Source: Priapulus caudatus (lineage: Eukaryota > Priapulida > Priapulimorpha > Priapulimorphida > Priapulidae). From it: 32,417 nt of DNA. Location: the NCBI RefSeq assembly GCF_000485595.1, contig NW_014578559.1, positions 7,526 through 39,942 of the forward strand, given 5' to 3'. The position numbers were made by a program, and so were the translations under genes. Every line of letters starts with the position of its first letter. Position 1 is the stretch's first letter. The notes beneath the pieces are model-generated. The model worked only from the letters and a program-made list of their open reading frames with translations, was not told where the DNA came from and did no database searches. Positions 19,305 through 26,616 of the stretch are shown one piece after another.

Positions 19305-19526
19305 CAAGAGTAGATAATATAATATCCGTGCAAGATTACGATTTACAGCAATACGCTAGCAAATATATGTAAACGAATATCAGTACCACGAAGGTGAGTG
19401 ATTAGTGGTCATAATAAGCGGAGAAACGTATACACTTGCTTTTTTATTGGTGGCAAATTTTGATGAGAAAATCGGTTAAAAATGCGGGAATCGGGTGTCT
19501 CCCTCTTGTTATATTATCTACTCTTG
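19305..19526. mobile_element. 222-bp MITE, CAAGAG termini, 7-bp target duplication
   Basis: Perfect 18-bp terminal inverted repeats (CAAGAGTAGATAATATAA at 19305-19322, complement at 19509-19526), flanked by the direct repeat ATTGAAT at 19298-19304 and 19527-19533. Non-coding interior. Inserted next to the 66-bp minisatellite. Terminal CAAGAG and the 7-bp duplication are shared with the 47-bp element at 26739. Confidence 0.9.
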
Positions 19527-19533
19527 ATTGAAT

Positions 19534-20490
19534 GCAATACAGTACAGTACACACATGTATGCATGCTTAAATGGTAAACACTTGACAGTCACACCGTACC
19601 ATGAATTCTACCGCGCCAGGGAACCGGCTGCTGCTAGCGGCATAGGCCTAGGCATCGCAGCGCAGCAACGCCGAGCGAGAGCGGCAAGGGGCGGGACCGA
19701 CCTGGACAATCGATTTCCAGGGCGACTTTTTCTTTTGGGGCCGCCTTCGATATCATGTTTTCGGGGGCTCTTTTTGGCATTTCGGGGGTGAAATCACCCG
19801 CCGCCCCTGTGTATTTTTTTCCCTGGGTTAGGTTTAGGGTCACAATGCACCATAAAACAGAAGTTTCAGGCACGTGATTTGTATCAACCAATGGGATTTG
19901 GGAGGTATGCAGGCCCTAGCTGCATATGTCAGGTGGGTGGCTGATAGTATCACAGCATGGGCTAAACGAAGGTAGCAACTAGTTCGATTATCTATTCCCT
20001 GCACATAGTCAGTATGCACGCCATCTATCGAAACAGAGTGAGAAGAATGTCTTGGCAAGATAGGTCAAATGTATATTGCGCTCAAAAGTGCAGAAAGAAT
20101 TACTTTCTTAACTTTAGTTTAATCAATCTTGAGATAAGTAAAATTGCAGAAATGAATCGTCAAACCTACCAATGAAAATTTGACAGTTTTGTACTTTCCT
20201 TGACATATGGCTCTCTCCGTCGACGTTACAGTAGTGTGCAATGTCGGGATATGGTGGAGCATGCTGGCTTGTGGATGCTGCAGAGCCCGATGGTTGACTG
20301 TCAGTCGAAATGTGTTGATCCTCCCCGACATTGAAGAAATCTGTACGTTATACGTGCGTCTGCCTTACCTCTGCCCGCCATCTTCGTCAAAAGTTTGGAC
20401 GCCGCGTGGCGAAATCGGAATGTACATTTCGATCGATGACGTAACTGATACAGTAGCGCGCCGCGTGGGTGTTATTAAACAATTTAGTCT
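19534..20490. other. Unassigned intergenic stretch
   Basis: Contains the G-block/T-block fragment at 19715-19812. Open frames up to 127 codons (for example 20207-20590) have no recognisable domain and run into microsatellite. I see no gene. Confidence 0.5.
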
Positions 20491-20572
20491 GACTAACTCT
20501 CTCTCTCTCTCTTTCTCTCTTTCGCCCCCCTCTCTCTTTTCCTCTCTCTCGCTCTCTCTCTCTCTCTGCAAT
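20491..20572. repeat. CT microsatellite
   Basis: Interrupted (CT)n with T and C runs. Upstream of ANAPC13. Serine/leucine and Arg/Glu frames here are repeat artefacts. Confidence 0.95.
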
Positions 20573-21015
20573 AAAATTTTTTTTTGCTGAAATGATGTGC
20601 ACACAACTGCGTATCTGCATATCTGCACCTAACAAACACAAAGGTGTCACTACGCACGACTGAAATGTTACGCTTATAACCGTAGCAACAGACCTCAGAT
20701 GAGCCCAGTCGCTCTGCGGCACTTGTTATTACGTAAACGGTAAACAGTCGTAGTCTGGTTGGGCTAGATACTGTACTGTACCTGTACAAGTAACGTATTC
20801 AACTCAGGCCAGGCAGTGGCAGTGCCAGTGTAAACATTTGTATAACTTCGTCTACAATAAACTAGCTCTTATATTATAAGTAATATAACTATAGTCACTT
20901 AGTCAGTCAATAGTCTTCGCTGTGCTGAAATGATAAATTTATTTAATAAATTTATTATTAATTATCTACAAAGTCCTACGTCGATTATTACGTACTTGGG
21001 TCATTCAACTTGCAG
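20573..21015 (+). other. Upstream region of ANAPC13, probable 5' UTR intron
   Basis: No coding signal. It ends in a good acceptor (CAACTTGCAG, AG at 21014-21015) 39 bp before the ANAPC13 start codon. This implies a non-coding first exon upstream (or a trans-spliced leader); its donor was not identified with confidence. Confidence 0.5.
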
Positions 21016-21054
21016 GCAGCAGTACCGGCGATGACCTCGCACTCGTATTAAACG

Positions 21055-21282
21055 ATGGACAGCGAGTACATCAGAGATGGCCGGCTCATGGACATTGTTG
21101 ACGAGGCGTGGCGTGCTGAGAAGCTTCCGGACGATCTCATCGCCGTGCCCGTGATGGAACTGCCCGAACTCGAGCCCGACAACGGACACAGCAACGAGAC
21201 GCTGCGTGAGCAGGAGCAGAAGTGGAACGACCTCGCGCTGAGCAACCTGCACGACCCTCCGCCGACCTCCAGCAACAGCTAG
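21055..21282 (+). CDS. ANAPC13: Anaphase-promoting complex subunit 13
   Basis: 75-aa single-exon coding sequence (human protein 74 aa). APC13 is a small, mostly extended subunit that stabilises the TPR arm of the anaphase-promoting complex, the ubiquitin ligase that drives mitotic exit. The N-terminus MDSEYIRDGRLMDIVDEAW and the following EKLPDDLIAVP, MELPELEPDNG and EQEQKWNDLAL keep the family pattern (human MDSEVQRDGRILDLIDDAW, ELPEPEQDNG, EQEMKWTDLAL) over the full length. The start is unambiguous. GSKIP follows 393 bp downstream on the same strand. Confidence 0.96.
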   Translation: MDSEYIRDGRLMDIVDEAWRAEKLPDDLIAVPVMELPELEPDNGHSNETLREQEQKWNDLALSNLHDPPPTSSNS

Positions 21283-21335
21283 AGCGGAGATCTATCGGAG
21301 ACCAGAGACGTAGAAAGTCGTTCCGTACGTCGACC

Positions 21336-21498
21336 GTTCGCGGCCTGTTTCGCGTGTGCTGTGGTGGAGATATTTCGAATTTCTCTACGACAGTTCACTG
21401 CCTGTTTCGCGTGTGCCGTGGTGGAAATATTTTGAATTTTTTTGACGAACGTTCGCAGGCGATTACGCGTGCGCGTGGCGGTAGCGATATTTCGAGGC
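21336..21498. repeat. 57-bp tandem repeat downstream of ANAPC13
   Basis: Three units starting at 21336, 21393 and 21451 (GTTCGCGGCCTG, GTTCACTGCCTG, GTTCGCAGGCG), each with CGTGTG and GGTGG-GATATTT. Lies in the ANAPC13 3' UTR/GSKIP upstream region. Confidence 0.85.
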
Positions 21499-21595
21499 TT
21501 CACAACTATTCCTACTGGTGCCCGAGCGCACGGCAGGGGACATCACGACGCTACGTTGACAGTACAGTCAACGTTGCGTGCTGACACGTGCTACG

Positions 21596-21672
21596 GTAAG
21601 GATTATCACGGCGCTCCCTCGTTCGTTCGTACCACGCGCGCATACTCGCTGTGCACGGACAAGCGGCTGCAG
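21596..21672 (+). other. Possible 77-nt 5' UTR intron of GSKIP
   Basis: ACG|GTAAGG at 21595/21596 and GGCTGCAG ending at 21672, three bases before the GSKIP ATG. The donor is near-consensus. The same frame is open through it, so a longer N-terminus is formally possible, but the GSKIP family does not have one like it. Confidence 0.5.
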
Positions 21673-21675
21673 GTA

Positions 21676-22044
21676 ATGGACAAGTGCGACGCCGACGCGA
21701 GATTGCTCAGCGTGGAGGCAGACGCCGCCGTTCGCGAGGTCGCCTTCGCCGTACAATCGATATCCGTCTCGCCAACGTTTCCCAACAGCGAGCGCACCTA
21801 CCGTCTCGACCTGTGCACGCTAGAGGGCGCCGCGTACTGCATCGAGCTCACGTCGGAGGGATTCCGCGTCGTCGACGGCGACGGGCGCTACTTTGAGACG
21901 ATCTACTCGCTGCTCGGCGCCACCAGTCCGCGCTACCGTCTCATGTTCGGCGGCGCGCTTGCCAGCAAGCTAGCCGAGTTGGCGCAGCGCCAAGAAAGGG
22001 AGGCGGGCGACGAGGACAGCGGTGAGGAGGCGATGAGGCACTGA
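21676..22044 (+). CDS. GSKIP: GSK3-beta interaction protein (GSKIP/DUF727 domain)
   Basis: 122 aa from the ATG at 21676 (human 139 aa). Start chosen because family similarity begins within a few residues and an acceptor precedes it. VEADAAVREVAFAVQSISVS aligns with the human AKAP helix region. YCIELTSEGFRVV, FETIYSLLGATSPRYR and FGGALASKLAELA match YCLELTEAGLKVV, HETVYSLLDTLSPAYR and FGNALLQRLEAL. The C-terminal helix is the GSK3-beta binding part in human GSKIP and is conserved here, including the Leu pattern. The residue matching human Asn42, reported as needed for PKA-RII binding in vertebrates, is Arg. The protein ends with an acidic tail. Cytosolic scaffold that modulates GSK3 in the human case. 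Confidence 0.94.
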   Translation: MDKCDADARLLSVEADAAVREVAFAVQSISVSPTFPNSERTYRLDLCTLEGAAYCIELTSEGFRVVDGDGRYFETIYSLLGATSPRYRLMFGGALASKLAELAQRQEREAGDEDSGEEAMRH

Positions 22045-22094
22045 GACGTCGTCCCGGCAACCACGAATGAAGGGACAAGCGTATATATATGTAC

Positions 22095-22335
22095 ATACGA
22101 TCATATAGGACGAGTATAGAAAAGTGTGTGTTCATATAGGACAAGGATACAAAAGTGTGTGAACATTTATATATATACGACAAACATACGTGCATACGGT
22201 CATATAAGACAGATACACATGCGTGCGATTATATAGGACAAAGATATACTTGCATACGATCATATAGCACAAACATACGTGCATACGATCGGACAGCACA
22301 AACGCACACCCGTGCGCGATCGTACAACGATCGAT
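22095..22335. repeat. About 30-33 bp degenerate tandem repeat between GSKIP and VPS72
   Basis: Roughly seven units of the CGATCATATAGGACAAACAT type (22099, 22131, 22165, 22199, 22228, 22258, 22288). Fills nearly the whole 346-bp gap between the GSKIP stop and the VPS72 start. Confidence 0.75.
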
Positions 22336-22387
22336 CGTAGAAACAAGTGCGCCCACACGACCCCCCTCTCTGTGTCTCGCTCTATCC

Positions 22388-22398
22388 AAGATGGCGGC
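22388..22398 (+). promoter_or_regulatory. YY1-like motif over the VPS72 start codon
   Basis: AAGATGGCGGC is the classical YY1 consensus, often found just downstream of transcription start sites of animal housekeeping genes. Here it contains the initiator ATG, suggesting a very short 5' UTR and an independent VPS72 promoter. Confidence 0.6.
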
Positions 22399-22862
22399 GA
22401 GCCGCGAGAAGCGCGCGAACGCTGGCAACCGCATGGGGCGGCTGCTCGAGGAGGAGGAGGAGGCCGGCGAGGACGCTGCTTTCTACGCGACGACGTACGG
22501 CGGATTCGCCGACGCCGACGACGATGTCGAGTACGAGTCGGCGGACGACCCGCTCGCCGCCGCCGCGTCCGACGACTCGGCCGACTCGGACATCAGCGGC
22601 AGCGAGGACGACGAGCCAATCAGCGACGACGACGGCGACGACGGGCGGCTGCGGAAGAAGCGCGGCGGCGTGTACACGAAGGCGTACACGGAGCGGCCGC
22701 AGGAGAAGAAGAGGAAGGAGGAGGGGAGGAAGGAGGAGGGGAAGGCGGCGGCGGCGGGGAAGGGGGCTCCGGGGAGGAAGAAGCCTGGGCCGAAGCCGAG
22801 GCAGAAGAGAACGCGATCGTCGCTGCATCACATCGACACGTCGGCGATCATTTATTCGTCAG
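22391..22862 (+). CDS. VPS72: VPS72 exon 1
   Basis: 472 nt, ending one base into a codon at TCAG|GTGGGT. Encodes the H2A.Z-binding N-terminus, an acidic segment (DDDVEYESADD, SEDDEPISDDDGDD) and a Lys/Arg-rich linker ending HHIDTSAIIYSS. Confidence 0.93.
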
Positions 22863-25404
22863 GTGGGTGTGCGCGGATGATGTTAGCGGCGGAGGTGGTG
22901 GTAGTGGTGGTAGTACAGTAGTGCTGTTGGTAAAGGAAGTAGTGGTGGTGCTGGTTGTGGTTGTGGTAGAGGTGGTGGTGGTGGAATTAGTAGTTGATGT
23001 GTTGTTGGTTTTATTAGTGATGGCAGTAGTGGTATTGGTGTTGTGTAGATTATATTTCATGTAATTATTTTTGCAATTTGAGTACAGCGTCATTTTAGTT
23101 TCACTTCAGGCATTATTATGTGTGATAATACATGTGCACTGAGAATTGTTTTGGAAAATGCATGGTGTACATATTTTCACTTTCCACCAGAGAGGAAGTC
23201 TGTCAGAAAAGTCACCGAGGAGAGAAGAAAGGAGCTACAGAAGCGGCTAAAGGAGCAGGATGAGCAAAAGAAGAAGCAGAAGGAGAGGGCTGCTGCCAAG
23301 AGAAGGGGGGAACCTGAGGTATGATATCACAAATATGTACTCACTTAATGATAATCTGCATCTCACATATGCGATAACATTTACATACATGTAATACCTT
23401 TTTTCCGATATTACTTGCATGTAACCTCTCTCTCTGCCATGATTTCTGGCAAGTAACCTCTCTGCAATGATTTTTGGGAAGTAACCTCTCTGCCATGATT
23501 TCTGGCAAGTAACCTTTCTGCCATGATTTCTGGCAAGTAACCTCTCTTCCATGATAGCTGGCAAGTAACCGATCTGCCATGATAGCTGGCAAGTAACCGA
23601 CCTCTGCCATGATATCTGACAAGTAACCTCTCTGCCATGATTTCTGGCAAGTAACCTCTCTGCCATGATTTCTGGCAAGTAACCTCTCTGCCATGATAGC
23701 TGGCAAGTAACCAAGCTCTGCCATGATATCTGACAAGTAACCTCTCTGCCATGATTTCTGGCAAGTAACCTCTCTGCCATGATATCTGACAAGTAACCTC
23801 TCTGCCATGATTTTTGGGAAGTAACCTCTCTGCCATGATTTCTGGCATGTAACCTCTCTTATGTAGAACCTCTCTTATGCGTAACCTTGTCACTGTGGCT
23901 GCCTGCGCGTACCCTCTATCGGTCTCTTGCGTACACGCCCTTCCTCTCCCGCGTGCTGCAGGTGAGGAGGCTCACGCAGGAGGAGCTGCTAGAGGAAGCC
24001 AAGGTGACGGCGCTGGAGAACCTCAAGTCCCTCGACATGTACCTGAAGATGGAGCTGGAGAAGAAGAAGGCTCGGCAGCTGAAGCAGGTCTACAAGGGAC
24101 CGGTCATCCGCTACCACTCCGTCACCATGCCGCAGATTGAGGACATATCGTCCGAACTCAAGGAGGTATGGACCACGAGTGAGATTGGCCGGTTCCTCTC
24201 CGCGGAAGGTGTCGAAGTGGCGAGCACGAGCGATGCAGTTTCTTTGTCGACGTTTTAGCCACTGCGTTTTTCAACATTCTGCATTTAATTATATAGTATA
24301 GTGTGGTAGTGCAAAAATTGCATTGTTAATTAATTAATGCGTTAATTGCTGGTGAAAATTGAATTAAATTAAAATTATTTTGTTAATTAACGTTAAAAAC
24401 AACCCCAACTGTACAAAATGTGTAGCGCGCCAGCCAAAATCGGTGAAAATCCTGGGAAATGTGCAGTGTGACGCCTTTAATGTCTGTGAAAGGCGGCGTC
24501 AGCATGGCAGCTGCACTATTCGTACTTGTCCTACACCGTCCGCTCTCTTCTTTTGTAGATCCTGCAGGAGGAGAGGATAGACGTTGACGGTGTCGACACG
24601 GAGGTGAAGAACAAGCCCGTGATAAAGGAGGAGAAGTGCGCTCGTAGTTTCATATCCTTCACAGACGACAAGGTATGGGAGGAGAGGGACGGAAGGGAAG
24701 AAGGAAGGTGTGGTGGTGGGGGAGTGGGGAGGAGAAGTGTGCTCGTAGTTTCATATCCTTCACAGACGACAAGGTATGGGAGGAGAGGGACGGAAGGGAA
24801 GAAGGAAGGTGTGATGGTGGGGGAGGGGGGAGGAGAAGTGTGCTCGTAGCTTCATATCCTTCACAGACGACAAGGTATGGGAGGAGGGGTAGGAAGGGAA
24901 GAATGAAAGTGTGGTGGAGGAAGAGGAGAAGCAGGTGGTGGAGGAAAAGGAGAAGTAGGAACAGGTGGTGGAGCAGCAGGAGGAACAGAAAATACTCGAC
25001 CGCACGCCGTACCCCCATCACTCACTCATCACTAGATCTCTCTCTCTCCCTCTTCCTCTCTCACGCTTACTCTCTCTCCGCAGGTCTTCGACGCCTACTT
25101 CCCGCAGAAGAAGCCCAAGCCGCCTCTGCGCTACGTGTGTCCGATCACGCGGCTGCCTGCGCGCTACTTCGACCCGATCACGCAGTGCCCCTACGCAACG
25201 CTCGCCGCCTTCAAGAAGATCCGCGCTCTTTTCTACGGCGCGCTCGACCAGAAGGCCGGCGACGCGAACAAGTCGCCCGCGCTGCAGCGCTGGCTCGAGC
25301 ACCGCGCCAAGGTCAAGGCCGAGCAGGTTGCGCGCTTCGGAGGAAAGATGGCTGCCGCGGCGGGCGGCGGGGGTTTGGCGGCGGCCGCGGCGAAGCGGTC
25401 GTGA
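22391..25404 (+). CDS. VPS72: VPS72 / YL-1, H2A.Z chaperone, five exons
   Basis: Subunit of SRCAP and TIP60/p400 complexes that binds and helps deposit histone H2A.Z. Exons 22391-22862, 23191-23318, 23962-24165, 24559-24672 and 25084-25404 join in frame to 412 aa (human 364). N-terminal GNRMGRLLEEEEE and FYATTYGGF plus the following Asp/Glu-rich stretch match the YL1 H2A.Z-binding region. KRGGVYTKAYTE follows. Exon 2 is a charged coiled-coil-like Lys/Glu helix. Exon 3 carries RRLTQEELLEEAK and YHSV. Exon 4 carries CARSFISFTDD. Exon 5 holds the YL1 C-terminal domain (VCPITRLPARYFDPITQCPYAT--AFK-IR) and an Ala/Gly-rich end. The GC-rich linker in exon 1 is insertion-prone. No break is seen. Confidence 0.95.
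22863..23190 (+). other. VPS72 intron 1 with GGT/GTA-rich tract
   Basis: 328 bp. 22880-23045 is a degenerate GGTGGTGGTAGT trinucleotide tract; the remainder is AT-rich. Acceptor TTTCCACCAG. Confidence 0.85.
23191..23318 (+). CDS. VPS72: VPS72 exon 2
   Basis: 128 nt. (E)RKSVRKVTEERRKELQKRL to KRRGEPE. Donor GAG|GTATGA at 23319. RKS-R matches the human RKSMRQ block. Confidence 0.9.
23417..23870. repeat. 28-bp minisatellite in VPS72 intron 2
   Basis: About 16 head-to-tail units of GTAACCTCTCTGCCATGATT plus TCTGGCAA, with a few variants (ATATCTGACAA, ATAGCTGGCAA, TTTTTGGGAA). Adjacent units abut without unique spacers, so this is not CRISPR-like. The three minus-strand frames are open across it, giving misleading repeat peptides. 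Confidence 0.96.
23962..24165 (+). CDS. VPS72: VPS72 exon 3
   Basis: 204 nt, phase 0 to phase 0. Acceptor CGTGCTGCAG. VRRLTQEELLEEAKVTALEN to KGPVIRYHSVTMP, matching human RPLTQEELLREAK and PGPIITYHSVTVP. Donor GAG|GTATGG at 24166. Confidence 0.95.
24559..24672 (+). CDS. VPS72: VPS72 exon 4
   Basis: 114 nt, phase 0 to phase 0. Acceptor CTTTTGTAG; donor GACAAG|GTATGG at 24673. Encodes ILQEERIDVDGVDTEV to CARSFISFTDDK (human CSRTFITFSDDA). Its last 46 nt belong to the 101-bp tandem repeat. Confidence 0.93.
24627..24900 (+). repeat. 101-bp tandem repeat straddling the VPS72 exon 4 splice donor
   Basis: Three copies, each containing the last 46 nt of exon 4, the donor and the start of intron 4. 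Identical GACAAG|GTATGG junctions lie at 24673, 24774 and 24875 (exact 101-bp period). Use of the second donor would add 101 nt and shift the frame; the third lies beyond an in-frame stop at 24847-24849. Confidence 0.95.
25084..25404 (+). CDS. VPS72: VPS72 exon 5 (YL1 C-terminal domain)
   Basis: 321 nt including TGA. Acceptor CTCTCCGCAG. VFDAYFPQKKPKPPLRYVCP to PYATLAAFKKIRALF matches human EWFPQGRPPKVPVREVCPVT and PYATARAFKIIREAY. The tail is Ala/Gly-rich. Confidence 0.95.
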   Translation, partial: VFDAYFPQKKPKPPLRYVCPITRLPARYFDPITQCPYATLAAFKKIRALFYGALDQKAGDANKSPALQRWLEHRAKVKAEQVARFGGKMAAAAGGGGLAAAAAKRS

Positions 25405-25971
25405 CGCGGCGGGGTTGTTTTGCAGGCACACGGAGGCGTTGGATGGCAACCGCAGAGACGCCCGGGCGGTCGTACATGCGACGAGATTCGTGGGGGGGTT
25501 TGCCGGACAGGCAGACGCGCGACCAGGCGCACGGTAGGGTATGTTCAAGCGATTGTTACGACACAAGTGGGACCTCTCTCCGTGCGCCGGGTCGTGTGGT
25601 GGCTGCGTCGCGTTCCTGGTGGGGTTTCTCCGGGTGTTTTCCGACGAGAGACGTGATCTAGCGCACAAAGTAAGGTTGTTTGGTGGCTGGGGTCGCGGTT
25701 TCAGCGGTGAAGGCGAGTTCTTTATGATGTAGCTCCGGGCTAGTAGTTAAGTCGTTAACAATCGTGAATTTTTTTCTCTCTTAGTCTAGATTTGATTGGT
25801 AAATTTATTCGGAAGTTAACATGCTGTGAAGGAAATAACTGAACGTAGTTGACCTATTCCATGGTGTACTAAATTTGTAACCAATGCAATGTGTTTGCAC
25901 GGCAATTGTGGGGAATGGTAAAAGTCGCTGTAACTTCGTTTGTATCTGCAGTTTGCAATGACGAAAATAAA
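25405..25971 (+). terminator. VPS72 3' UTR with AATAAA at 25966-25971
   Basis: No gene. The open frames in 25405-25730 are GC-rich read-through frames. AATAAA at 25966 is the first canonical signal on this strand. The AATAAA of MCCC1 on the other strand (TTTATT at 26035-26040) lies only about 64 bp away. Confidence 0.5.
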
Positions 25972-26034
25972 GGAGTACATTGGTAACAACATGTTATGTA
26001 ACAATCCATGATAACATTACGTTATTATTAACAA

Positions 26035-26040
26035 TTTATT
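26035..26040 (-). terminator. Candidate polyadenylation signal for MCCC1
   Basis: TTTATT on the plus strand, about 435 bp downstream of the MCCC1 stop at 26476. The intervening AT-rich sequence holds no gene. Confidence 0.4.
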
Positions 26041-26475
26041 TATCATGTTTACCATGAAATAGTTCAGTGCATCACTGCTAACATATATAAACATCCTACT
26101 TTTATTAATGGTTTATGCACATGCGAACTATGTTTAACACGAATCGTTATCAAATTTGCAATTACAGTGTTCCCTACCATAATATATACCAGCACTTATT
26201 CATGCATTGTTCTCCCATTTACACCTACTTTATCTTATCCTCTACTCTGTATCCAGTTTTCATAAGGTCTTCCTTGTCCTTTACTATGCTACGTACATAG
26301 TAAACATTACATGCTGTATTACATGCTGTATTACATGCTATACGTTCGTACGAGTGAGCTAGGTCCTGTTTAGATGGCAATTACAGAAATATGTCTGGTT
26401 TTGTCTCTCGTTGTTGGTGCTAGTCACTGCCGCTGTCTACCACCGGCTCATTCTATCTGATGTCACTAGATGGCG

Positions 26476-26616
26476 CTAGTCGTCCTCGTCTGCTGCTGGC
26501 TTCTTGTCGCTCTCCTCCTCTACGAACTTGACAAGCTGCGCGTCCTTGTTGACGTTGTCACCGGCCTTGTAGAGTACTGCCTCCACGACTCCATCCTGGT
26601 GAGCTCTGATCACATA
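26476..26616 (-). CDS. MCCC1: MCCC1 last exon
   Basis: 141 nt including TAG at 26478-26476. Acceptor CCTGCACAG ends at 26617. [20 protein letters not shown] to [12 protein letters not shown]. Completes the biotinyl domain and ends in an acidic tail (human EEEESDKRESE). Confidence 0.95.
   Translation of the reverse strand, partial: YVIRAHQDGVVEAVLYKAGDNVNKDAQLVKFVEEESDKKPAADEDD

Noticed and set aside
18947-19372. Cys- or His-rich frames suggestive of metal-binding peptides
   Set aside because: Entirely inside the 66-bp CA/CG minisatellite.
23417-23870. 28-bp regular repeats resembling a CRISPR array
   Set aside because: Units abut directly without unique spacers, in an intron of an animal gene; it is a minisatellite.
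23247-23893. Three overlapping minus-strand repeat-peptide frames
   Set aside because: A 28-bp period cycles through the frames; no stop in the unit on that strand explains the openness.
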